Positions 1 to 7,200 of a stretch of DNA of 7,600 nt are shown here, piece after piece (position 1 is the stretch's first letter; each line of letters opens with the position of its first letter). The position numbers and the translations under genes were made by a program. The notes beneath the pieces were generated by a model. The model was not told where the DNA came from and did not search any database. It worked only from the letters and a program-made list of their open reading frames with translations. The stretch is from an uncultured Eubacteriales bacterium (lineage in GTDB: Bacteria; Bacillota; Clostridia; Lachnospirales; Lachnospiraceae), in assembly GCA_900313775.1 (NCBI GenBank), contig OMSP01000167.1, positions 1-7,600 on the forward strand, given 5' to 3'.

Positions 1-869
1 ACTCCCTCACCGTCTCTCTGCTTGGCCTGTATACCATCTTTGGGATTACCGATATTGCAGAAAACTTCTCTCTTGTCTCCGTCCGCCGTCAGTGTCTCCT
101 TGCCGATATAAGTCTTGAGCCGCTCCTTCTCTGCAAAGAAAGCCTCGCGCTTCTTTTCGTACTCTGCCATCTGATCGGCAGTCGGTTCGTTTATGACTTC
201 CCCCGTACTTCCGTCCACGATGACCGTGCTGCTGTCCTTTAATGTCTCTGTAGCATGAAGGACAGAGAGCACTGCCGGGATCTCAAGCGCCCTTGAAAGG
301 ATCGCCGAGTGTGAGGTCATGCCGCCGCTCTCAGTGACGATTGCCGCAATATTGTCCTTGTTGAGCTCCGCAGTCATGGAAGGAGTCAGATCATTGACCA
401 CGAGCACGGTGTTCGGAGGTAGAGTCTTCAGATCTGCCTCCTCAATACCGAGCATGATCTTAAGGAGTCTTGTCTTGACATCCTCGACATCGGTCGCGCG
501 CTGCTTGGTCAGCTCGTCTTCCGCGCTCTCAAACATCATCTTGAACATGTTGAGGACAGACTCTGCCGCTGCCTCGGCGCACATACTGTCGTTCTTAATC
601 ATATCGTCCATCTGACTGACCATGAACGGATCAGCGAGCATGGCCATATGTCCGCGGATGATCTCCGCTTCCTTCGGATTGACGGACTGTTCCATTTGCT
701 CTGCCAGTTTCTCTGTCCTGGCCATGAACTTTTCAATACCCTTGTGGAGCGCATCGACTTCCTTTTGTGCGTCAGCTACAGTCCGCTGTACATACGTGAT
801 CTCCTGCTGCCTGATGGTCACGACCTTACCTATGCCGATACCCTCAGACGCCGCAATTCCTTTTAACAT
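1..869 (-). CDS. ptsI: PTS Enzyme I (PEP-protein phosphotransferase), C-terminus cut by window edge
   Basis: Enzyme I is the cytoplasmic first step of the PTS: it autophosphorylates on histidine from PEP and hands the phosphate to HPr. The frame reads 289 codons from the ATG at 869 to the left edge without a stop. The start is MLKGIAASEG, with residues 9-17 (EGIGIGKVV) typical of Enzyme I, and a GGAGG 11 bases upstream. Residues about 30-125 form the helical HPr-binding insert. The phosphohistidine site is GGMTSHSAILSR at 182-193, with His187 as the acceptor, close to His189 of the E. coli enzyme. A Met sits where Arg or Lys is common, which the general PEP-enzyme site tolerates. The visible part ends at NIGNPKDGIQAKQRDGEG, just before the expected GLFRTEF motif that opens the PEP-binding barrel, so roughly half of a usual 540-575 residue protein is missing only because the window ends. 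It is the last visible gene of the fruK-fruA-ptsH-ptsI cluster, 63 bases after ptsH. Confidence 0.96.
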   Translation of the reverse strand, partial: MLKGIAASEGIGIGKVVTIRQQEITYVQRTVADAQKEVDALHKGIEKFMARTEKLAEQMEQSVNPKEAEIIRGHMAMLADPFMVSQMDDMIKNDSMCAEAAAESVLNMFKMMFESAEDELTKQRATDVEDVKTRLLKIMLGIEEADLKTLPPNTVLVVNDLTPSMTAELNKDNIAAIVTESGGMTSHSAILSRALEIPAVLSVLHATETLKDSSTVIVDGSTGEVINEPTADQMAEYEKKREAFFAEKERLKTYIGKETLTADGDKREVFCNIGNPKDGIQAKQRDGEG

Positions 870-880
870 ATCTTATCTTA

Positions 881-885
881 CCTCC
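881..885 (-). promoter_or_regulatory. ribosome binding site of ptsI
   Basis: The minus strand reads GGAGG, ending 11 bases before the ATG at 869. The spacing is a little long but supports this start. The site begins only four bases after the U tract of the upstream hairpin, so the hairpin and ribosome loading lie side by side. Confidence 0.7.
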
Positions 886-889
886 ACTC

Positions 890-920
890 AAAAAGCCCGC
901 ACCGCCATCGCGGTGCAGGC
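890..920 (-). terminator. intrinsic-terminator-like hairpin between ptsH and ptsI
   Basis: On the minus strand GCCTGCACCGC (920-910), the loop GATG, and GCGGTGCGGGC (905-895) form an 11-bp GC-rich stem, followed directly by TTTTT (894-890). One pair is a U-G wobble in the minus-strand RNA but would be a C-A mismatch on the plus strand, so the structure favours transcription in the pts direction. It begins 12 bases after the ptsH stop codon. The U tract is short (five), and no promoter is evident between it and ptsI. I therefore read it as a leaky terminator or an RNA 3'-end stabiliser that keeps HPr above Enzyme I, not as the end of the operon. That role is inferred. Confidence 0.72.
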
Positions 921-932
921 TCCAGTCTCGTA

Positions 933-1199
933 TCAGTCCTCTCCGAGTCCGTCCTCGATCAGTTCCACCGCTTTTGCAAGAGCGGCTTCCTCATCCGGGC
1001 CATCCGCCTGGACATCGACTTCCATGCCGCATTTAAATGCGGCCGCAACGATCATCATCAGGCTCTTGGCGTTGGCTTTTTTGTCGCCGCAGACCAGGTT
1101 GATATCACTGTCAAATTTCATCATCTCGTTGACGAACATCGTCGCCGGTCTCATGTGGAATCCCTGAGAGTTTACTACTTTCACTGTCTTTGATACCAT
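933..1199 (-). CDS. ptsH: HPr phosphocarrier protein of the PTS
   Basis: This is a small (88 residue) cytoplasmic phosphocarrier that accepts phosphate from Enzyme I on His15 and donates it to the EIIA domains of sugar permeases. His15 and Arg17 lie in GFHMRPAT (13-20), against the usual G-L-H-A-R-P-A. The regulatory serine is Ser46 in NAKSLMM (43-49). In Bacillota it is the target of HPr kinase and the basis of CcpA-mediated catabolite repression. The C-terminus ELIEDGLGED resembles Gram-positive HPr, and the length is normal. The start is supported by AGGAAGGAA just upstream (1213-1205). It lies 65 bases after fruA and 63 before ptsI. Two oddities are Phe14 and Met16 around the active histidine, and MIVAAAFK after Ser46 where GVMSLG-like sequence is usual. 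It is probably functional. Whether it is the only HPr or a fructose-dedicated paralogue cannot be told from this window. Confidence 0.96.
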   Translation of the reverse strand: MVSKTVKVVNSQGFHMRPATMFVNEMMKFDSDINLVCGDKKANAKSLMMIVAAAFKCGMEVDVQADGPDEEAALAKAVELIEDGLGED

Positions 1200-1253
1200 A
1201 GCATTTCCTTCCTAAATTGTAAGTGCTTATGCCTTCTTGCCTTTTGCAGCTTG

Positions 1254-1262
1254 ATTATACCA
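1254..1262 (-). promoter_or_regulatory. possible extended -10 promoter upstream of ptsH
   Basis: The minus strand reads TGGTATAAT, a perfect TATAAT (1259-1254) with the TGn extension, placed about 55 bases before the ptsH start and overlapping the end of fruA. No convincing -35 box lies 16-18 bases upstream (AACAGC, AAACAG and AAAACA are found). An extended -10 can work without one. If active, it would allow ptsH-ptsI to be expressed without fructose induction, which general PTS proteins would need. This rests on motif similarity only. Confidence 0.4.
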
Positions 1263-1264
1263 TA

Positions 1265-3196
1265 TCAGGCTGTCGGCTGTTTTTTCTTGAGGATCGCCAA
1301 CATCAGCATTCCTACGACAGAGCCGGCTAACAGAGCGATGATATAGCCAAGGACATTTCCGACGACCGGGAATACGAAGATGCCGCCGTGCGGTGCCATC
1401 AGTGTACATTTAAAGGCCATGGACAGAGCGCCGCCGAACGCCGAGCCGACGATACAGGACGGGATGACACGCAGCGGATCAGCCGCAGCATAGGGGATCG
1501 CACCCTCTGTGATGAAGCACAGGCCCATGATGTAGTTGACCGGTCCGGACTTGCGCTCATTATCCGTCCAGCGATTCTTGAAGAAGGTAGTGGACAGGGC
1601 GATCGCGATCGGAGGGATCATGCCGCCGACCATGACAGCCGCCATGACGCTGTAGTTGCCGGATGCCAGCAGACCGACACCAAAGACATAGGCTGCTTTG
1701 TTGAACGGGCCGCCCATATCGATAGCCATCATACCTGCAACGATCGCGCCGAGCAGGACTGCTGATGAGTTGCCCATGGACTCCAGCCCGTGAGTCAGTG
1801 CAGAGTTGAGCCAGCCGATGATCGGGTTGATCGCGCACATCACTACGCCCATCAGGATGATGCCCAGAAGAGGTATGATCAGTACCGGCATCATGCGCTG
1901 CACAAATTCAGGCGCTTTCGCGAAGATCTTGTTGAGCAGTCTGACGATAAGACCGCCGACGAAGCCGGCGAACAGAGCGCCCAGGAAACCGGAGACAGCT
2001 GCACCGTCTCCTGCAGGGGCCGCAAAGGTCGCGCCGATCGCTGCCAGTGAACCGCCGGTAAATCCTACGGCCAGGCCGGGACGGTCCGCGATACTCTCCG
2101 CAATAAAGCCGGCCAGCACAGGCAGCATGAATCCGAAGGCTACGCCGCCAACGCTCTTGAAGAACGCTGCCGCTGCGGTATAGGAACCGAAGTTGCCGTC
2201 TTTCGGCACGCCTGCCAGACCGTCGATCAGGAAGGCAAGAGCGATCATGATACCGCCGCCGATAACGAAGGGCAGCATATAGGACACGCCGTTCATCAGC
2301 GCCTTATAGATCTTGCGTCCGATACTCTCATCGCCGACCGCTTCCTCGGCCGCGTCAGCACTGCCGTCCGCCTCATAGACCGGGCATTTATCCGAGAGTG
2401 CCGCATTGATCAGTTCTTCCGGCTTGTTGATGCCGTCGGCCACTTTGGTTTTATATACTTTCTTGCCGGCGAATCGATTCATCGCTACCTGTTTGTCAGC
2501 GGCGATAATGATAGCCTCTGCTGCCGCGATCTCTTCCGCCGTCAGCTCATTCTTGGCGCCGCCGGAACCGTTTGTCTCGACCTTGATGGAGATACCCATC
2601 TCCTCGGCCTTCTGGTTCAGAGCTTCCGCCGCCATATAGGTATGAGCAATACCCGTCGGGCAGGCTGTGACAGCCAGCACGCGGTATCCGTCCGTTGCCG
2701 GAGCCGGTGCTGCCGCAGTCTCCTCGGCCTCCTCCGGGAACTTCTCAGCCTCAGCCTTGTTCAGCTCATCGAGGAACTCCTCCCCGGTCTTAGCATCAAG
2801 CAGACGCTTTCTGAGATCCAGATCCATAAGAAGCGTCATCAGCTTGGCCAACACATCCAGATGCAGATCTCCGTCCATCGGAGCGGCGATCATGAACAGC
2901 AGATTGGACGGCTGTCCGTCCGGAGCATCATAGTCGATTCCCTCGGGGACGGTCATGGCCGTCAGTCCCGGGTTTTTCACTGCGTCAGTCTTGCAGTGGG
3001 GAATGGCGATACCCTCGCCGATCGCGGTCGTGCTCTCGCTCTCGCGCTTGAAGATCCCTTCTGTGTAGACTGCTTTGTCCGACAGATTGCCGGCCGCGTC
3101 ATGCAGATCGATCAGGGCGTGGATCGCCTCGTCCTTGTTCTGCACCTTGCCGCCGATCACAATTGATTCAGGCTTGAGCAGGTCTTTAATTTTCAT
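1265..3196 (-). CDS. fruA: fructose-specific PTS permease, EIIABC single chain
   Basis: This membrane permease imports fructose and phosphorylates it to fructose 1-phosphate. Its 643 residues have three parts. EIIA (about 1-150) has the phosphoacceptor His67 in GIAIPHCKTDAV (62-73). EIIB of the fructose type (about 170-270) has phospho-Cys179 in VTACPTGIAHTY (176-187). EIIC (about 292-637) is strongly hydrophobic, with several membrane segments and the GAIPYAAADPLR motif (565-576) of the sugar-binding region. An Ala/Pro/Glu-rich linker (about 155-168) joins A and B. The A-B-C order and the length are those of Gram-positive FruA. The C-terminus is KKKQPTA. The start is set by AAGGAG nine bases upstream, inside the end of fruK, and by the 4-base ATGA overlap with fruK, which suggests translational coupling. 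Fructose specificity rests on the domain type and the adjacent 1-phosphofructokinase. A mannose-type EIIABC of the same family is less likely. Confidence 0.96.
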   Translation of the reverse strand: MKIKDLLKPESIVIGGKVQNKDEAIHALIDLHDAAGNLSDKAVYTEGIFKRESESTTAIGEGIAIPHCKTDAVKNPGLTAMTVPEGIDYDAPDGQPSNLLFMIAAPMDGDLHLDVLAKLMTLLMDLDLRKRLLDAKTGEEFLDELNKAEAEKFPEEAEETAAAPAPATDGYRVLAVTACPTGIAHTYMAAEALNQKAEEMGISIKVETNGSGGAKNELTAEEIAAAEAIIIAADKQVAMNRFAGKKVYKTKVADGINKPEELINAALSDKCPVYEADGSADAAEEAVGDESIGRKIYKALMNGVSYMLPFVIGGGIMIALAFLIDGLAGVPKDGNFGSYTAAAAFFKSVGGVAFGFMLPVLAGFIAESIADRPGLAVGFTGGSLAAIGATFAAPAGDGAAVSGFLGALFAGFVGGLIVRLLNKIFAKAPEFVQRMMPVLIIPLLGIILMGVVMCAINPIIGWLNSALTHGLESMGNSSAVLLGAIVAGMMAIDMGGPFNKAAYVFGVGLLASGNYSVMAAVMVGGMIPPIAIALSTTFFKNRWTDNERKSGPVNYIMGLCFITEGAIPYAAADPLRVIPSCIVGSAFGGALSMAFKCTLMAPHGGIFVFPVVGNVLGYIIALLAGSVVGMLMLAILKKKQPTA

Positions 3197-3211
3197 TGCG
3201 GTATTCTCCTT
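3193..3211 (-). promoter_or_regulatory. fruK/fruA ATGA overlap with internal ribosome binding site
   Basis: On the minus strand the fruA start ATG (3196-3194) and the fruK stop TGA (3195-3193) share ATGA. AAGGAG (3211-3206), inside the last fruK codons, sits nine bases before the fruA start. This arrangement is typical of translational coupling and decides the fruA start. Confidence 0.85.
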
Positions 3212-4125
3212 TCAATCTCCTCTTTGGTTGCGAGCCCCGGCGAGCAGGCTGTCGCCGAGCCGGCCGCTGACCCAAGTTTCATGGCATATTCATAGTCCCC
3301 TGTATGGATATATCCGGTCACAAAACCGGCTACCATCGAATCGCCCGCGCCAACCGTGTTGACGGGTTTTCCCGGAAGCGGATCCATGACGATCACCTCG
3401 TCGTCCTCGGTGACCATGACCGCCCCGTCCTTGCCGCGTGAGATGATCACATTGCGGGCTCCCATCTCGCGCAGTTTTTTAGCTCCCTCGATGATCTCCT
3501 CCGTGGTCTCGGTCTTTGTCCCGAGCATCTCGCCGAGTTCATCGTTGTTCGGCTTGATCATGAAGGGATGATATTTGAGCACGTTTAACAGCAGATCGCC
3601 GGTCGCGTCGACGACGACCGGGAACCGGGTCCCTTCGCCATCTGCCAGCATTGACAGGATTCGCTCGTAAGTATCCTCAGGCATGGATGAAGGGATCGAG
3701 CCGGATACGATCAGCATATCGTCCGCAGTCAGCTCATTGATCCTGGCGAACAGCTGCTCAAGAGCGGCATCGGTGATCTTCGGACCCTGACCGTTGATCT
3801 CCGTCTCTTTGAGACTTCCGTCCGCCTGTGTGTCTTTGATCTTTACATTGATCCTGGTGACGCCGCCGTCTTCCGGCAGTTCGATAAAGGCCGTCTTAAT
3901 GCCCTGACGCAGCAACCCGTCCTGGAGCGCGCGCCCGCTGTAACCGCTGACGAATCCCATCGCGGCCGTTTCAACGCCTAATTCATTTAAGATAATGGAT
4001 ACATTGATGCCCTTACCGCCGAAGTAGTGCTCCTCCTTCTTGGTGCGGTTTGTCTCGCCAAGCTCCAGACCATCCATATAGACTATATAGTCGATGGCCG
4101 GATTGAATGTCACGGTATAGATCAT
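3193..4125 (-). CDS. fruK: 1-phosphofructokinase (PfkB/ribokinase family)
   Basis: This cytoplasmic kinase uses ATP to convert fructose 1-phosphate, the product of FruA, to fructose 1,6-bisphosphate. It has 310 residues, the normal length. The N-terminus MIYTVTFNPAIDYIVY is characteristic of 1-phosphofructokinase and tagatose-6-phosphate kinase, with Asp12 in the substrate pocket. The first PfkB signature is GGKGINVS (36-43). KPNNDELGEMLG (191-202) is the conserved family segment. The second signature is NTVGAGDSMVAGF (256-268), with Asp262 as catalytic base in the GAGD anion hole. The start has GAGGAGG (4139-4133) seven bases upstream. It is the first gene of the operon and is directly followed by fruA with a 4-base overlap. 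Tagatose-6-phosphate kinase is the main alternative by fold, but the partner FruA argues for 1-phosphofructokinase. No fruR-type regulator gene precedes it here, unlike many Bacillota fru operons. Confidence 0.95.
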   Translation of the reverse strand: MIYTVTFNPAIDYIVYMDGLELGETNRTKKEEHYFGGKGINVSIILNELGVETAAMGFVSGYSGRALQDGLLRQGIKTAFIELPEDGGVTRINVKIKDTQADGSLKETEINGQGPKITDAALEQLFARINELTADDMLIVSGSIPSSMPEDTYERILSMLADGEGTRFPVVVDATGDLLLNVLKYHPFMIKPNNDELGEMLGTKTETTEEIIEGAKKLREMGARNVIISRGKDGAVMVTEDDEVIVMDPLPGKPVNTVGAGDSMVAGFVTGYIHTGDYEYAMKLGSAAGSATACSPGLATKEEIERRIPQ

Positions 4126-4150
4126 GGCACTACCTCCTCGATATGTGCAG

Positions 4151-4180
4151 TTGTCAGAATGGCAAAGAAATTACTGATAA
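4151..4180. repeat. imperfect inverted repeat at the fruK transcription start (possible operator)
   Basis: TTGTCAG (4151-4157) and CTGATAA (4174-4180) are inverted copies with six of seven positions matching, 16 bases apart. They lie just downstream of the fruK -10 box and cover the expected transcription start, a usual place for a repressor. The repeat is short and could be chance in AT-rich DNA. I know of no matching named operator. Confidence 0.22.
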
Positions 4181-4183
4181 TTA

Positions 4184-4212
4184 ATTTTACCATGGCCCCG
4201 CCTCATTGCCAA
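4184..4212 (-). promoter_or_regulatory. sigma-A-type promoter of the fruK-fruA-pts operon
   Basis: The minus strand has TTGGCA (4212-4207), a 17-base spacer, and TAAAAT (4189-4184) preceded by TGG, which gives an extended -10. Transcription would start near 4178-4175, leaving a leader of about 50 bases before fruK, too short for an obvious riboswitch. I see no clear cre (CcpA) site in the region. Confidence 0.72.
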
Positions 4213-4221
4213 ACTCTTTTT

Positions 4222-4233
4222 TCATTTAATTGA
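4222..4233. repeat. imperfect palindrome over the -35 box of the activase promoter
   Basis: TCATTTAATTGA matches its own reverse complement at 10 of 12 positions and overlaps the -35 box of the plus-strand promoter. It lies between the two divergent promoters. It could be an operator or simply AT-rich chance. Confidence 0.2.
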
Positions 4234-4258
4234 CTTATACAGTTGAAAGACCTAAAAT
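4230..4258 (+). promoter_or_regulatory. sigma-A-type promoter of the large activase gene
   Basis: TTGACT (4230-4235), 17 bases, TAAAAT (4253-4258): five of six consensus bases in each box at ideal spacing. The start would be near 4265, giving a leader of about 30 bases before the ATG at 4296. Its -35 box is 17 bp from the -35 box of the divergent fruK promoter. Confidence 0.75.
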
Positions 4259-4281
4259 CTGAATAGTAATAATAAACAATT

Positions 4282-4289
4282 AAGAGGTG
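4282..4289 (+). promoter_or_regulatory. ribosome binding site of the activase gene
   Basis: AAGAGGTG lies about seven bases before the ATG at 4296 in AT-rich DNA. It supports this start, which places the first nucleotide-binding motif at residues 10-17, where the family has it. Confidence 0.8.
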
Positions 4290-4295
4290 TATAAA

Positions 4296-7200
4296 ATGAG
4301 TCAGTCGAAGGTATATCGTCTTGGTATCGATATCGGATCGACAACCGTAAAAATAGCGATCCTCGATGACGAAGATCAGATCATGTTCGCTGATTATCTG
4401 CGTCACAGGGCCAATATCCAGGAAGCGCTTTCCGCACTTGTTAACAGAGCAATCGATAACATAGGCCGCGTCCATGTCTCACCGGTCATCACGGGTTCCG
4501 GCGGGCTGGCGCTCGCATCTGCCATGGAAATCCCCTTCACACAGGAGGTCGTTGCTGTCGCACACGCCCTCAAGGAACATGCTTCTAAGACCGATGTGGC
4601 CATCGAGCTGGGCGGCGAAGACGCCAAGATCATTTATTTTGAAAACGGTTCCGTCGAGCAGCGGATGAACGGCATCTGTGCAGGCGGCACGGGCTCTTTC
4701 ATCGACCAGATGGCTTCCCTTCTCAAGACAGACGCTGACGGGCTCAATGATTATGCGCGCGATTATAAAGCGATCTATGACATCGCTGCGCGCTGCGGCG
4801 TGTTCGCCAAGACAGACATCCAGCCGCTGATCAATGAGGGCGCAGCCAAGGAAGATCTTGCTGCCTCTATCTTTCAGGCGGTCGTCAATCAGACGATCTC
4901 AGGTCTGGCATGCGGCAAGCCGATCCGCGGCTATGTCGCTTTCTTAGGCGGTCCGCTCCACTTTATGCCGGAGCTTCGCGCTGCCTTTATCCGTACACTC
5001 AAACTGGACGAGAGACATACGATCGTGCCTCCGCACTCTCATCTGTTTGCCGCGATCGGTTCGGCACTGGAGTCAGAGCTCGATCTTGACCTGTCACTGG
5101 ACGATATCAAAGACCGTCTCGACCGCAAGGTCAAGCTCGACTACGAGGTGGCGAGGCTCGATCCGCTCTTCGCCTCTGATGAAGAGTATGAGGCTTTCAA
5201 AGAGCGCCACGCATCCCATTGCGTCAAAAAGGGCGATCTGTCATCTTACAGCGGCGGAGCCTATCTGGGCATCGATGCCGGCTCGACCACTACAAAAGCC
5301 GCTCTGATATCCGAGGATGGCACGCTCCTCTACTCTTTCTACGCGAACAACGAGGGTGATCCTCTCGGTATGACGATCAAAGCGATCCGGGAGATCTACT
5401 CTCTCCTGCCGGAGGGAGTCGACATCCTGCGCACCTGCTCCACAGGCTATGGCGAGGCGCTGATCAAAGCCGCACTGATGCTTGATTTCGGTGAGGTGGA
5501 AACTATTGCTCATTACTATGCGGCTTCCTTCTTTGACCCCGATGTCGACTGTATCCTGGACATCGGCGGTCAGGATATGAAATGTATCCGGATCAAAAAC
5601 AAAAGCGTGGATTCCGTGCAGCTGAATGAGGCCTGTTCCTCCGGCTGCGGTTCCTTTATCGAGACATTTGCCAAATCACTGGGAGTGTCCGTACAGGAGT
5701 TTGCCAGGGAAGCCCTCTTTGCCGATGATCCGATCGATCTGGGTACGCGCTGTACTGTCTTTATGAATTCCAAGGTCAAACAGGCGCAAAAGGAAGGAGC
5801 GACCGTCGCGGACATCTCCGCCGGCCTGGCTTATTCGGTCATCAAAAATGCGCTTTTTAAGGTCATCAAAGTGACCAGCGCCGATGCACTCGGCGAGCAT
5901 ATCGTGCTGCAGGGCGGCACTTTCTACAACGAAGCTGTGCTTCGCAGCTTTGAGAGGATCGCAGACTGTGAGGCGATCCGTCCGGATATCGCCGGCATCA
6001 TGGGAGCCTTCGGCGCGGCGCTTGTAGCAAAAGAGCGGCACCTTGAGGAGCCGGCACCGACGACGATGCTGCCGATCGAAGAGATCGAAGCTCTGGAGTA
6101 TCACACGACGATGGCACGCTGCGGACTCTGCTCCAACAACTGCCGTCTTACGATCAATCATTTCACAGGCGGCCGCCGGTTTATCACAGGCAACCGCTGC
6201 GAACGGGGACTGGGCAAAAACAAGAGCAAGAGCAAACAGCCGAACCTGTTCGAGGAAAAGCTCCACCGCTATTTTGACTACGAGTCACTGCCGGTCACGC
6301 TGGCCACCCGCGGCAGGATCGGTATCCCCCGCGTGCTCAATCTCTATGAAAACTATCCGTTCTGGCATACCTTCTTCACGACGCTGGGCTTCAAAGTCGT
6401 CCTCTCTCCGCCTTCATCGCGCAAGATCTATGAATTGGGTATCGAGTCGATTCCGAGCGAATCGGAATGCTATCCTGCCAAGCTTGCCCACGGTCATGTC
6501 AAATGGCTGATCGATCAGGGGGTTTCGACGATCTTCTATCCCTGTATCCCCTATGAGCGGATCGAATATGATAATGCGACGAATCACTACAACTGCCCGA
6601 TCGTCACCTCCTACCCGGAGAATATCAAGAACAATATGGAGGAGATATCTACCGGTCAGGTGCGTTTCCTGCATCCCTTTATCTCCTTCGAGAGCAGGAG
6701 CACGATCTTGCGGGGACTGATGCGCTTTATCGGCAATAAGATGGCTATCCCCGAGACCGAGATCGTCCGCGCACTCAATCTTGCCTGGAAGGAGCTGGAG
6801 GATGCCCGCGCCTTCATCCGCAGGCGGGGCGAGGAGATCGTCGCAGATCTGCAGAAGACCGGCAAACACGGCATCGTTCTCGCGGGAAGACCCTATCATC
6901 TCGATCCCGAAGTTCATCACGGCATTCCGGAACTCGTGAACTCGTACGATATGGCTGTCCTGACCGAAGACTCGATCGCACATCTGGCCAATGTAGATGC
7001 ACCGCTTCTGGTGGTCGACCAGTGGATGTATCATTCCAGGCTTTATCGTGCCGCTGAGTATGGCAAGAAGACTGATTTCCTGGATCTGATCCAACTCAAT
7101 TCCTTCGGCTGCGGTCTGGACGCTGTCACAACAGACGAGGTCTCCGACATACTGACCGGCTCGGACAAGATCTATACGACCTTAAAGATCGACGAGGTCA

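Noticed and set aside
622..1167. A 181-codon plus-strand open frame opposite ptsI and ptsH
   Set aside because: It lies antisense to two clearly recognised genes, crosses their junction and shows low-complexity Ser/Ala-rich composition typical of a shadow frame. No ribosome binding site supports it.
1598..1616. GCGATCGCGATCGG palindromic run resembling a repeated octamer
   Set aside because: It is explained by alternating Ala/Ile codons (AIAIA) in fruA and is not seen as a dispersed repeat elsewhere in the window.
2642..3166. A 174-codon plus-strand open frame opposite the EIIA/EIIB part of fruA
   Set aside because: It is antisense to a well-supported gene with intact active-site motifs, and its translation matches no family I recognise.
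4125..4178. Riboswitch or antiterminator in the fruK leader
   Set aside because: The predicted leader is about 50 bases with no strong hairpin or U tract, too short for a known riboswitch or PTS antiterminator target.
4126..4295. CcpA cre box in the divergent intergenic region
   Set aside because: No segment fits the usual cre pattern well on either strand.
5676..6266. A 196-codon minus-strand open frame inside the activase gene
   Set aside because: It is a shadow of the long plus-strand frame, whose motifs (Cys486, CGLCSNNC) are all conserved family features.
6414..7094. A 226-codon minus-strand open frame inside the activase gene
   Set aside because: It is antisense to the DUF2229-like domain. 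Composition and lack of a start signal suggest a chance open frame in GC-richer DNA.
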